Assembly: GCA_026705565.1 (NCBI GenBank)
Contig: JAPPAJ010000281.1
Coordinates: 1 to 47,523 of the forward strand
Length of the DNA stretch: 47,523 nt
Origin: Caldilineaceae bacterium
GTDB lineage: Bacteria > Chloroflexota > Anaerolineae > Caldilineales > Caldilineaceae
Direction of reading: 5' to 3'
Shown here piece after piece: positions 18,251 to 26,603 of the stretch; within the stretch, counting starts at the first letter, position 1; the number at the start of each line of letters is the position of its first letter. Below the pieces are notes generated by a model, which worked only from the letters and a program-made list of their open reading frames with translations, was not told where the DNA came from and ran no database searches. Made by a program: the position numbers and the translations under genes.

Positions 18251-20242
18251 TTACTCGTCGATGTACCACTGCTCCATGCCGTACATGATCACGATGCCCA
18301 TTTCCTCAACCTGGCCTACGGGCGTGTTCTTGATGCGCACGCTGGTGCTGGTTGGGTAATAGGACTCCTCCACCGGGTTGAAGGTCCAGTGGTTGTCTCG
18401 GATGTTCTGGTACAGCGCCTCGCGGGCGGCATCGCCCTCGGGTGTGCCGATGGGTGCCTGCAGGAACGCCGTGTGGAGGTCGTACAGTTCCAGCACTTCG
18501 GCCAGGGGCTCCTCGCCCACTTCACCGCCGGAGCCCATGTACTGTGCCCAAGCGCGACCCCAGAAGTTACTGGGCAGGTAGTCGTCCCAGCCGGCGGACG
18601 GCCAGATGTCCTCGTGGTTCCACAGGGTCATGCCCTGAGTTTCGTTGGCCAACCAACGTTCGCGGACCAGGCTCCACTCGCCGGCCTTGACCGAGGTATT
18701 GATGCCCACCGCTTTCCAGTGTTCGGCGATCATCTCGGTCATGGGCACGTGATCCTGCGACATGGGCGCCGGTTCAAAGATGATCTCGAACGGTTCGCCG
18801 TCCGGACCCAGGCGGAAGCCATCGTCGCCGCGTGCGTCGAGGCCCATCTCATCCAGCAAGGCGTTGGCCCCGTCCGGATCATAGACCGGGACGCTGGTTT
18901 CATAGGCAGGCTTGGCGAAGGCGCCCAGATAGAAGGTCTGGATGATCTCGTCATTGTTGATGGCAAGGTTCATCGCCTCGCGGAACCGGACATCCTGTGT
19001 GACCTGACGGTACACATCGTCCTCGTAGGTCAGGTTCAGCGTAAAGTTGATGGGCAGTCGGTGCATGCGCGGAATGAAGACGTTCAGGACGCCGTCGTTC
19101 TCGGCCTGCTTGAGCAGGGGCAGGTTCTGCAGGGAACTGCGCTCGCCCAGGTAGTCCAGCTCGCCCGAGAGGATCTTGAGAACGGTGGTCTCACGGTCCT
19201 GGACCAGAACCATCTGCACATGGTCAATGTAGGGCAGCTGATTGCCGGCTTCGTCCACCTTGAAGTAGTACGGGTTGCGGTCGAAGTTCCAAACGCCGTT
19301 GCCGAAGTCCACCATCTGCCAGGCGGTCAGGACCGGGTGGCCAAAGCCATCCTCGTTGATGACCCGCCACAGGTTGTTGGGCATCTGCTTGGCGTTGAAG
19401 AGGTTGTACCACTGGCCTTCCTCAATCGACTCGTCCTCCATCTTGGCGGCCAGCTCGTCCGCATCGGCGTAGTCCGCGTGGAACTGCTTCAGGTAGTGGG
19501 CAGGCTTCAGGAAGTCCTGGTAGCCGCGCCACTGGGCGATGGCCATCTGGGCCGGGAAACTGCCGTACTGGCCGTCGAAGGTGACCGTGAAGGTGTAGTC
19601 GTCCAGGATTTCGACCGAGGCCAGGCCCGCTGACGGTGAGGAGCCGGTGCGCAGGTAGTTGGGCGGAACGGCCGTGACCTCCTCGTTGGTGATCACATCA
19701 TTCCACGTGAAGTCGACGTCCGCGGTGGTGACAGGTTCGCCGTCGGACCACTTCATGCCTTCCCGCAGGGACAACGTATAGACATTGTGTCCGTCGTTGG
19801 CCTCCCAGTCCTTGAGAACGTTGCCGTAAATCCCCATGTCGTAGTTGAAGGCGCCGGGCGCCCAGACCAGAGGCTCAACGGAACCGATGTAGATGTGCGG
19901 ATCGCCGCCGGGTCCTTCCTGGGGCAGGCGCATCGTGCCGCCGTACTTGCCAATCTCCGTGTCGTAGCTGACCACCAGCATGCGGTTGGTGACCACGAAC
20001 GGCTCGGTCGGCAGGCGTTCCTCAACGGGGGGCAGTGTTCCGGCCGCAACCATTTCGGCCAGCATCGGCGATTCGTTGTAGGCGCCGTCGGCCATGGGCT
20101 CTTCGGCAGCCGGTTCTTCGGCCATGGGGGCCTCTTCGGCCGGCATTTCCGCAGCCGGGCCGCAGGCCGCGAGGGCGAGGGCCAGCGTGCAGGCCAATAC
20201 AGCCCAGCCTAGCCGGACCAGTTTGGAGCGATTTAACAACAT
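18251..20242 (-). CDS. Family-5 solute-binding lipoprotein (copy A)
   Basis: A 663-residue extracytoplasmic binding protein. The signal peptide LGWAVLACTLALALAAC ends in a lipobox cysteine and is followed by an acidic/alanine linker (PAEEAPMAEEPAAEEPM). The body has the SBP_bac_5 pattern: LREGMKWSDGEPVTTADVDF, YLGERSSLQNLPLL, NLAINNDEIIQTFYLG. The start ATG 20242 has GAGGAGG just upstream. The family binds peptides, but relatives bind oligosaccharides; the adjacent GH32-like gene favours a sugar. It is the member of the duplicated pair directly before dppB. Residues ~400-630 differ clearly from copy B while the remainder is almost identical. Confidence 0.95.
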   Translation of the reverse strand: MLLNRSKLVRLGWAVLACTLALALAACGPAAEMPAEEAPMAEEPAAEEPMADGAYNESPMLAEMVAAGTLPPVEERLPTEPFVVTNRMLVVSYDTEIGKYGGTMRLPQEGPGGDPHIYIGSVEPLVWAPGAFNYDMGIYGNVLKDWEANDGHNVYTLSLREGMKWSDGEPVTTADVDFTWNDVITNEEVTAVPPNYLRTGSSPSAGLASVEILDDYTFTVTFDGQYGSFPAQMAIAQWRGYQDFLKPAHYLKQFHADYADADELAAKMEDESIEEGQWYNLFNAKQMPNNLWRVINEDGFGHPVLTAWQMVDFGNGVWNFDRNPYYFKVDEAGNQLPYIDHVQMVLVQDRETTVLKILSGELDYLGERSSLQNLPLLKQAENDGVLNVFIPRMHRLPINFTLNLTYEDDVYRQVTQDVRFREAMNLAINNDEIIQTFYLGAFAKPAYETSVPVYDPDGANALLDEMGLDARGDDGFRLGPDGEPFEIIFEPAPMSQDHVPMTEMIAEHWKAVGINTSVKAGEWSLVRERWLANETQGMTLWNHEDIWPSAGWDDYLPSNFWGRAWAQYMGSGGEVGEEPLAEVLELYDLHTAFLQAPIGTPEGDAAREALYQNIRDNHWTFNPVEESYYPTSTSVRIKNTPVGQVEEMGIVIMYGMEQWYIDE

Positions 20243-20468
20243 GGGGCCTCCTCGGGTCCTGTTGTCGAGTTGGATTGAACGGCTTCGACGCAATGGAGCG
20301 ATGTGGGGAGCCTCAAGTATACCCACATCGCCCAAACTCCTGACTCGTTGTGTCAAGGCCGGTTGGGACAAACCGTGTTCGGACCAAGGCGACACGGGCC
20401 CGTGGGCAACCACTCCTCACGATTGCCGAAGTTGCTGGGGGCCGGGAACGCCATCCGCGTTCCCGGGA

Positions 20469-20620
20469 TCAATGGTGGTTTGTACGCTTGACTTCCGTGG
20501 CGACCGTGTCCAGTTCGCAGGTTCCGCCTTCGGCCCAGTAGCTGATCATGGCGTTGGCGGGCTGAGTCGGGTACATACGCCGCATGGCCCGCGGGCCGCC
20601 CGCACAGGCCTCGACGATGG
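20469..20620 (-). pseudogene. Truncated GH32 3' end at duplication junction
   Basis: Encodes SIVEACAGGPRAMRRMYPTQ and ISYWAEGGTCELDT and the terminal TEVKRTNHH with the same stop codon context as the full GH32 gene, whose end reads SIVEAFAGGTQAMRRMYPTR. Homology to the full gene stops near 20620. Confidence 0.88.
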
Positions 20621-20686
20621 AGACCGGCACTTCGCCCGTTACGCTGCCGGACGATTTACGATTGGTGGTATAGGTGCAGTCGCCCG

Positions 20687-20775
20687 GGGCAACTGAATGA
20701 TCAATGGACCAGGGCCGCAACCACGAACAGCATCGGGAACAGAAAAAGAACCCGGCGCGCAATGTAGGCAGTCAA
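20687..20775 (-). pseudogene. Truncated dppB 5' end at duplication junction
   Basis: From the TTG codon at 20775 this matches the first ~30 codons of dppB (identical over the first ~16, then diverging) and stops matching near 20687, where a ~65-base unrelated stretch leads to the GH32 remnant. Confidence 0.85.
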
Positions 20776-20800
20776 GACGGATGGTCCCCTGAGAAGATGG

Positions 20801-20834
20801 CGCAGACCGGGGGCTCGCGAGCCCCCGGTCTGCG
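20801..20834 (-). promoter_or_regulatory. 34-bp perfect palindrome, second copy
   Basis: Identical in sequence to 18179-18212, placed after the stop of binding-protein copy B. Here it is followed by the dppB remnant instead of a working permease gene. Confidence 0.8.
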
Positions 20835-20872
20835 GTCAACAGATGTCTGCTACGGGCAGCGAACGAGACGGA

Positions 20873-22861
20873 TTACTCGTCGATGTACCACTGCTCCATG
20901 CCGTACATGATCACGATGCCCATTTCCTCAACCTGGCCTACGGGCGTGTTCTTGATGCGCACGGTGGTGCTGGTTGGGTAATAGGATTCTTCAACTGGGT
21001 TGAAGGTCCAGATGTTGTCTTTGATGTTTTTGTACAACTCAGCCAGGGCAGCGTCTCCTTCGGGAGTACCGATCGGCGCCTGCAGGAATGCCGTGTGACG
21101 TTCGTACAGTTCCTGCACCGCTGGAGGTGGCTCTTCGCCCTGTTCACCACCGGAAGTGTTGTACCGTCCCCACAGGAGTCCCCAACCTCTTTGAGGCAGG
21201 TAATCGTCCCAGCCCGCCGAGGGCCAGATATCTTCGTGGATCCACACAGTCGTACCCTGGGTCTCGTTGGCATTCATGCGCTCGCGGATCAGACTCCACT
21301 CACCAGCTTTGACCTGGGTATTGATACCCACTGCCTTCCAATGTTCGGCAATCATTTCGGTCATCGGAATATGGTCCTGAGAGAGTGGACCCGGTTCAAA
21401 AAGAATCTCGAACGGTTCTCCATCAAGACCCAGGCGGAAGCCATCATCACCGCGTGCGGAGAGCCCCATCTCATCGAGGAGGGCGTTGGCCTTGTCCGGG
21501 TCGTATTCCGGGATACTCGTTTCATAGGCAGGAACCGCGAAGGCACCGAGATAAAAGGTCTGGATGATCTCATCGTTGTTGATGGCGTAGGTCATCGCCT
21601 GCCGAAATCGCAAATCGTTAACGATCTCGCGATATTGCTCATCCTCATATGTGAGGTTCAGCGTAAAGTTGATAGGCAGCCGGTGCATGCGCGGAATGAA
21701 GACGTTCAGGATGCCGTCGTTCTCGGCCTGCTTGAGCAAGGGCAGGTTCTGCAGCGAACTGCGCTCGCCCAGATAGTCCAGCTCGCCCGAGAGGATCTTG
21801 AGAACGGTGGTCTCACGGTCCTGGACCAGAACCATCTGCACATGGTCAATGTAGGGCAGCTGATTGCCGGCTTCGTCCACCTTGAAGTAGTACGGGTTGC
21901 GGTCGAAGTTCCAAACGCCGTTGCCGAAGTCCACCATCTGCCAGGCGGTCAGGACCGGGTGGCCAAAGCCATCCTCGTTGATGACCCGCCACAGGTTGTT
22001 GGGCATCTGCTTGGCGTTGAAGAGGTTGTACCACTGGCCTTCCTCAATCGACTCGGCCTCCATCTTGGCCGCCAGTTCGTCCGCATCCGCGTAGTCCGCG
22101 TGGAACTGCTTCAGGTAGTGGGCGGGCTTCAGGAAGTCCTGATAACCGCGCCACTGGGCGATGGCCAACTGGGCCGGGAAACTGCCGTACTGGTCGTCGA
22201 AGGTGACGGTGAAGGTATGGTCGTCCAGGATTTCAACCGTGGCCAGGCCTGCTGACGATGAGGAACCGGTGCGCAGGTAGTTTGACGGTGCTGGCGTGAC
22301 CTCCTCGTTGGTGATCACGTCATTCCACGTGAAGTCGACGTCCGCAGTGGTGACAGGTTCGCCGTCGGACCACTTCATGCCTTCCCGCAGGGACAACGTA
22401 TAGACATTGTGTCCGTCGTTGGCCTCCCAGTCCTTGAGGACATTGCCGTAGATCCCCATGTCGTAGTTGAAGGCGCCGGGTGCCCAGACCAGAGGCTCAA
22501 CGGAACCGATGTAGAAGTGCGGATCGCCGCCGGGCCCGTCCTGGGGCAGGCGCATCGTACCGCCGTACTTGCCGATCTCCGTGTCGTAGCTGACCACCAG
22601 CATGCGGTTGGTGACCACGAACGGCTCGTTCGGCAGGCGTTCCTCCACAGGGGGAAGTGTTCCGGCTGCCACCATTTCGGCCAGCATCGGTGATTCGTTG
22701 TAGGCACCGTCGGCCATCGGCTCTTCGGCTGCAGGTTCTTCGGCCATGGGGGCCTCTTCGGCCGGCATTTCCGCAGGACCACAGGCCGCGAGGGCGAGGG
22801 CCAGCGTGCAGGCCAATACAGCCCAGCCCAGCCGGGCCAGCTTGGAGCGATTCACAAACAT
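20873..22861 (-). CDS. Family-5 solute-binding lipoprotein (copy B)
   Basis: A 662-residue paralogue of the gene at 18251. It has the same signal peptide and lipobox (ACTLALALAAC), a linker shorter by one residue, and an SBP_bac_5 body. The start ATG 22861 is preceded by GGAGG. Residues 1-400 and the last ~35 are almost identical to copy A. The region between diverges, for example PQRGWGLLWGRYNTSGGEQG against PSNFWGRAWAQYMGSGGEVG. That region forms much of the second lobe in family-5 proteins, so ligand preference may differ. It is the first binding-protein gene after GH32 in the operon. Confidence 0.94.
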   Translation of the reverse strand: MFVNRSKLARLGWAVLACTLALALAACGPAEMPAEEAPMAEEPAAEEPMADGAYNESPMLAEMVAAGTLPPVEERLPNEPFVVTNRMLVVSYDTEIGKYGGTMRLPQDGPGGDPHFYIGSVEPLVWAPGAFNYDMGIYGNVLKDWEANDGHNVYTLSLREGMKWSDGEPVTTADVDFTWNDVITNEEVTPAPSNYLRTGSSSSAGLATVEILDDHTFTVTFDDQYGSFPAQLAIAQWRGYQDFLKPAHYLKQFHADYADADELAAKMEAESIEEGQWYNLFNAKQMPNNLWRVINEDGFGHPVLTAWQMVDFGNGVWNFDRNPYYFKVDEAGNQLPYIDHVQMVLVQDRETTVLKILSGELDYLGERSSLQNLPLLKQAENDGILNVFIPRMHRLPINFTLNLTYEDEQYREIVNDLRFRQAMTYAINNDEIIQTFYLGAFAVPAYETSIPEYDPDKANALLDEMGLSARGDDGFRLGLDGEPFEILFEPGPLSQDHIPMTEMIAEHWKAVGINTQVKAGEWSLIRERMNANETQGTTVWIHEDIWPSAGWDDYLPQRGWGLLWGRYNTSGGEQGEEPPPAVQELYERHTAFLQAPIGTPEGDAALAELYKNIKDNIWTFNPVEESYYPTSTTVRIKNTPVGQVEEMGIVIMYGMEQWYIDE

Positions 22862-22941
22862 GAAACCTCCTCGGCTTTTGTTGCCGATTTGGATTGAATG
22901 GCTTCGACGTAATGGAGCGATGTAGGGGAACCTTAAGTGTA

Positions 22942-22950
22942 CCCCCCCCC
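22942..22950. repeat. Run of nine C upstream of binding-protein copy B
   Basis: A C9 tract (G9 on the transcribed strand) about 80 bases before the ATG of copy B. The equivalent site in copy A has no such run. Its length may vary by slippage or be a sequencing artefact. Confidence 0.6.
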
Positions 22951-23079
22951 GGATTTGTCTTGGCAAGGCCGGTTGGAACAAGCTGCGTCCGAACCAAGCC
23001 GGCGCGGGCCCGTGGGCAACCAATCCCTACCGTTGCCGGAACCGGTGGAAGGCCGTCAACACCATCCGAGGTCCCGGGA

Positions 23080-24531
23080 TCAATGGTGGTTTGTGCGCTT
23101 GACTTCCGTGGCGGCCGTGTCCAATTCGCAGGTTCCGCCTTCGGCCCAGTAGCTGATCATGTCGCTGTCGGTCCGGGTCGGATACATGCGGCGCATGGCC
23201 TGCGTGCCGCCGGCGAAGGCCTCGACTATTGAGTTGTCGGCAAGGACGCGCAGGAGCATGCCGCCATCTTCCTGCAACTGAGCGGCCTGATAGTCGGGCA
23301 GGGGGGCCGTCTCCACGGTCCGCCGGCCCAGGGTTTCGCTGGAGCGCGTGGTGTCGATGAAGAGCACCTGTTCCCGGAGGTCCACGCCAACCACGGTTTG
23401 TTCCTCGCCTCCCGGCGAACGGCAGACGGTCACGCCGAAGCGGTGGGCATCCTTGGGCATGAACCAGGCGCAGATGTCGATTTGACGGTTGTGAAGGCCG
23501 TCCACGAGCACATCGGAACCATTCTCCAGAGTCAGCCGACGGTTGTCGCCGCCGTAGGTGATGTCCTGCAGTTCCTCGATTGGCTGCAGGTGGATGCGTC
23601 CCTTGTCCATGACCATGACGGAGGGGAAGGTGAAGGTTCCCGACCAGCCGCTGGCCGACTGCTCGGTCTCCCGGTCGCGCTCGTCGCGGGCCCAGGCCCA
23701 CATGATGCGGCGGCCCTTGTCGTCCAACAGACTCTCAGGGGCAAACCAGCCGTTGTCCACCCAGCTCATTTGCTCGTGGTACTCCGGATGGAACTGCTCG
23801 TTGCGCCAGTCTCCGATGTAGTAGCGGCATCCAAGCTCGTGGCTGATGCAGAGCATCACCCACTTGTCGCCCATGGGAAAGAAGTCCGGACAGGAGATGT
23901 CCTCGTGCAGGTCCACTCCTTCCAAGGGGTGGGCCAGGAAGTCGCCCACATGGTCCCAGGTCGAGTGCAGGTTGCGGGTCTTGAACACCGATGCCGTGTG
24001 GCCGCCGAAGATTCCGTAGTAGGTGCCGTCCGTATCCATCCAGCCGTGCGGATCCCAGGACGACCAGCCTTGGCTGCCGGTGCGGCGGCCGCTTTCGTCC
24101 TGGACGGGCACAATCGGATTGGCGGGCGACTTGCGCACCTGCTCCAGCCAGTGGTCGCTGGCCGTGGCGATGCTGTTGCCCTGTTGGGTGCCGTGGTACA
24201 GGAAGACGGCTTCGCCTTCGCCGTGGAAGCAGTTGCCGCTGAAGATGCCGGTTTCGGGACTGTCGTCCGTGGGGGTCAGCCACGGCAGGTGGTGTTTCCA
24301 GTGGAGCCAGTCGTGGGATGAGACATGGCCCCAGCAGTGCTCGCCGTGCCGCTGGTAGATGTAGCCGAGGTGCACGTTGCCCTGCCAGAAAATCGCGCCG
24401 TTGGGGTCGGCCGGATGGGCCAGGCCCTCGGGCACCACAAAGTGATAACCGGGTCGATGGGGATCGCGGAGCAGGTGTTCGCGCACGTCGCGCGCAGTCT
24501 CAATGTCTGCCTGGGTGATTTGGTAGGGCAC
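23080..24531 (-). CDS. GH32-like glycoside hydrolase
   Basis: A 483-residue protein. The five-bladed catalytic domain is marked by HPADPNGAIFWQGNVHLGYI (the DPNG nucleophile motif, Asp42), the SETGIFSG-like DSPETGIFSGN, SSWDPHGWMD in place of the usual RDP motif, and HEDISCPDFFPMGDKWVM where most GH32 enzymes have ECPD. A C-terminal beta-sandwich ends with SIVEAFAGG. GH32 enzymes cleave fructans and sucrose. No signal peptide is visible, so it probably acts in the cytoplasm on imported sugar. GTG 24531 is preferred over GTG 24567 because GGAGG (24536-24540) lies four bases before it. It is the first gene of the transporter operon. Confidence 0.85.
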   Translation of the reverse strand: MPYQITQADIETARDVREHLLRDPHRPGYHFVVPEGLAHPADPNGAIFWQGNVHLGYIYQRHGEHCWGHVSSHDWLHWKHHLPWLTPTDDSPETGIFSGNCFHGEGEAVFLYHGTQQGNSIATASDHWLEQVRKSPANPIVPVQDESGRRTGSQGWSSWDPHGWMDTDGTYYGIFGGHTASVFKTRNLHSTWDHVGDFLAHPLEGVDLHEDISCPDFFPMGDKWVMLCISHELGCRYYIGDWRNEQFHPEYHEQMSWVDNGWFAPESLLDDKGRRIMWAWARDERDRETEQSASGWSGTFTFPSVMVMDKGRIHLQPIEELQDITYGGDNRRLTLENGSDVLVDGLHNRQIDICAWFMPKDAHRFGVTVCRSPGGEEQTVVGVDLREQVLFIDTTRSSETLGRRTVETAPLPDYQAAQLQEDGGMLLRVLADNSIVEAFAGGTQAMRRMYPTRTDSDMISYWAEGGTCELDTAATEVKRTNHH

Positions 24532-24663
24532 TGGGCCTCCGATGGCTTCGAATCCGGTATCAAGCACGGTGGATACCGTCGGGAGCCATTATAGGAGCGC
24601 GAGTCTCCGGGTCCGGCCTCCGGACTCAAGGCACTCCCAAGCCCTGTGCTCCACGATTACTTT

Positions 24664-24704
24664 CCATTCACAGTGTGAATGATTATCATTCATGTCATGA
24701 ATGA
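24664..24704. promoter_or_regulatory. Four alternating half-sites, operator-like
   Basis: Half-sites TCATTCA/TGAATGA alternate in orientation at about 24664-24670, 24676-24682, 24686-24692 and 24698-24704, one per helical turn. Neighbouring pairs make three perfect odd palindromes: 24665-24681 (8-1-8), 24676-24692 (8-1-8) and 24686-24704 (9-1-9). The array lies between the divergent GH32 and DUF4143 genes and overlaps the latter's start codon. The central one resembles a Fur-type box (AATGATTATCATT). Confidence 0.7.
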
Positions 24705-25920
24705 CTTTCCGCACCCTCGCCTTGCCTTGTCCAGCCTCCGCGAGAGGCTGGACGCCATGCCGGCCGTCGTGGTTACGGGTGCCCGGCAGGCGGGCAAGAG
24801 CACGCTTGTCCGCGACTTGGCGGGAGGACGACGCCGGTATTGGAATCTTGACGATTGGGAAGTCCTTGACTTGGCACGAAGTTCGCCCGACGTACTTGTG
24901 CAAGGTCCTGAACCCGTCACTATCGACGAGATTCAACGGGAGCCGGCCCTGCTCGTCGCCGTCAAGCGCGAAATCGATCGGCGCAGGGAGCCGGGGCGGT
25001 TCCTGTTGACCGGGTCGTCCGATCTGCTCATGATGCGCAATGTATCCGAGTCGCTGGCCGGACGCTCCAGTTACATGACCCTGTGGCCGATGACCCGTCG
25101 GGAAACGTTGGCGACGGGTTCCTGTGGGATTTGGGACCACCTGCTCCAGAACCGCGATGCGGACTGGGAGGATGTGTTCGCCGGGAATTCTGTTCCTCGG
25201 GACGACTGGCGGTCACTGGCTGTGCAGGGCGGGTTTCCGACACCCTCAATCCACATGCAGATGGCCCGGGAACGCGAAATTTGGTTTGAAGGTTACGTGC
25301 GCACCTATGTGGAACGGGATCTGCGGGAACTCTCCGTGATCACCGGGCTCCCCGACTTTCGACGGCTAATGCGGGCGGTCTGCCTGCGGATTGGCCAGTT
25401 GGTCAACCAGACCAAGCTGGGACGCGATGTGGGCCTCACACAGCCCACGGTGCACCGGTGGCTGAACCTGCTGGAAACTTCCTACCTGTTGGTCAGGGTG
25501 CCCGCCTACGCAGCGAATCGGACCAAGCGGCTTATCAAGTCGCCGAAGTTCTACTGGAGCGACACCGGCTTGGCCATGCACATCGCGCAGGAACCTGAAC
25601 CTCGCGGTGCACATCTGGAGAACCTGGTGTTGAGCGACTTGTTGGCATGGCGGGACATACGGCTGGACCGCGCCGGGATCTTCCATTGGCGGACCATCGG
25701 CGGCGAAGAGGTCGACTTCGTTGTCGAAACGGCAGACGGTCTGCTGCCAATCGAAGTGAAGGCAACGGCGCGGCCGCGCTTGGGCGATGCATCGAATCTT
25801 CGTTTGTTCAGGCAGGAATACGGGGAACAGGCCCGTTCCGGCCTGTTGCTGCATACGGGCGAGGAGGTGGGTTGGATCACGCCCGAAGTTCTGGTGGTGC
25901 CGTGGTGGCGGGTCCTGTGA
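24697..25920 (+). CDS. AAA_14/DUF4143 ATPase
   Basis: A 407-residue protein. The N-terminal AAA_14 domain has Walker A VVTGARQAGKSTLVRDLAG, Walker B-like PVTIDEIQREPALL and the sensor GRFLLTGSSDLLMM. The C-terminal DUF4143 domain contains GYVRTYVERDLRELS, a winged-helix-like segment GLTQPTVHRWLNLLETSYLL, KSPKFYWSDTGLA and a PD-(D/E)XK-like end (EEVDFVVETADGLLPIEVKA). The family is widespread, often solitary, and of uncertain role. ATG 24697 gives the usual short N-terminus; ATG 24679 is in frame upstream. Both lie inside an operator-like repeat array. Confidence 0.93.
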   Translation: MNDFPHPRLALSSLRERLDAMPAVVVTGARQAGKSTLVRDLAGGRRRYWNLDDWEVLDLARSSPDVLVQGPEPVTIDEIQREPALLVAVKREIDRRREPGRFLLTGSSDLLMMRNVSESLAGRSSYMTLWPMTRRETLATGSCGIWDHLLQNRDADWEDVFAGNSVPRDDWRSLAVQGGFPTPSIHMQMAREREIWFEGYVRTYVERDLRELSVITGLPDFRRLMRAVCLRIGQLVNQTKLGRDVGLTQPTVHRWLNLLETSYLLVRVPAYAANRTKRLIKSPKFYWSDTGLAMHIAQEPEPRGAHLENLVLSDLLAWRDIRLDRAGIFHWRTIGGEEVDFVVETADGLLPIEVKATARPRLGDASNLRLFRQEYGEQARSGLLLHTGEEVGWITPEVLVVPWWRVL

Positions 25921-26040
25921 TCCGGGACAGCCGCAGAGCGTTCGGCGATGCTGCGGCAACCAACAAGTTGCCGGTGGGCAATCTGGCACCGGCGACAAAG
26001 TTGCTTTGGGGGTGACGCGGACCGCTGTCGGTCACTCGGT
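25921..26040. other. Convergent gap after DUF4143 gene
   Basis: A short gap between two convergent genes. No clear terminator hairpin with a T-run is visible. Confidence 0.3.
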
Positions 26041-26322
26041 TCACCCACTGTTCTCGCTCAATCGCCCAGACACGTACTTGTGGACGATGCTCGACAGCAG
26101 CGTCTGGAAGGGGATCCCTTCTTCCCGCGCTCGCGCGTGTATGAGCATGTAATCGCGTTCGGTGACGCGCAGATTGATCCGTCTGGTCTTTTTGAAAGTG
26201 CTGTGAGCTGCCTCCCGGGCATCCTCCATCTCCCGGTCGGCATCGGGTACCGGGTGTAACTCGCCCCTCTCGAAGCGGTCCAGAATGTCCCGCTCTTCTG
26301 CGTCCATGTCGTGGTTCGTCAC
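26041..26322 (-). CDS. BrnA/CopG-like antitoxin
   Basis: A 93-residue protein with an acidic N-terminus and a C-terminal segment RINLRVTERDYMLIHARARE then GIPFQTLLSSIVHKYV. That is the ribbon-helix-helix pattern of CopG/BrnA-type antitoxins. Its start overlaps the upstream toxin gene by four bases (ATGA). Toxin first, antitoxin second, is the BrnTA order. The antitoxin probably also represses the operon through the ribbon-helix-helix domain. Confidence 0.8.
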   Translation of the reverse strand: MTNHDMDAEERDILDRFERGELHPVPDADREMEDAREAAHSTFKKTRRINLRVTERDYMLIHARAREEGIPFQTLLSSIVHKYVSGRLSENSG

Positions 26323-26603
26323 GGCTGCCTCCTACTGTATTCTCTCGCGGCCTGGCGGCTGGGAATGAACGTCTTCAGAAATCGGGTGCCATTTGGCTTT
26401 ATCACGAACGGGACCAGGTGAACGTAAGCTTGGATGGCAACCACGTAGATGTATTGTCCGGGATAGCGCTCCTGGTTCGGGTGAACCAACACATCCAACA
26501 AAGCTCCCTACTCTATGGCGGATACCACTGTCTCGAAGGAGACATCCCGCTGCTCGATGAGTTGCTGGTTCTTCTCCATGCTCCAGTCGAAGGCGTTGCT
26601 CAT
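26319..26603 (-). pseudogene. BrnT-like toxin interrupted by amber codon
   Basis: From ATG 26603 the frame reads MSNAFDWSMEKNQQLIEQRD and VSFETVVSAIE, then a TAG (26508-26510), and continues without frameshift as GALLDVLVHPNQERYPGQYI and VPFVIKPNGTRFLKTFIPSR to the TGA at 26319. The combined 94-residue sequence matches the BrnT-like ribonuclease family (FDWdxEKNxxLixxRgVSFE). Only one base change from a sense codon (CAG, AAG or GAG) is needed. The toxin is therefore inactivated, unless TAG is suppressed or TTG 26501 restarts translation, which would lose the N-terminal part. The downstream antitoxin is intact. Confidence 0.85.

Larger units (their letters stand above)
18065..23230 (-). repeat. 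Tandem duplication of binding-protein gene
   Basis: Two copies in direct orientation, about 18065-20620 and 20687-23230. Each contains the 3' end of the GH32 gene, a complete binding-protein gene, a 34-bp palindrome and the 5' end of dppB. The offset is 2,622 bases at the 3' side of the genes and 2,611 near the GH32 end. The order shows that a segment spanning GH32-tail to dppB-head was duplicated once. Confidence 0.9.

Noticed and set aside
20469-20872. The spacer between the binding-protein genes considered as a small gene.
   Set aside because: It is explained fully by remnants of the GH32 3' end and the dppB 5' end left by duplication.
24676-24692. The central palindrome called outright as a Fur box.
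   Set aside because: It resembles the Fur core, but the neighbouring half-sites and the gene context (no iron genes) make a different regulator equally likely; kept only as a possibility.
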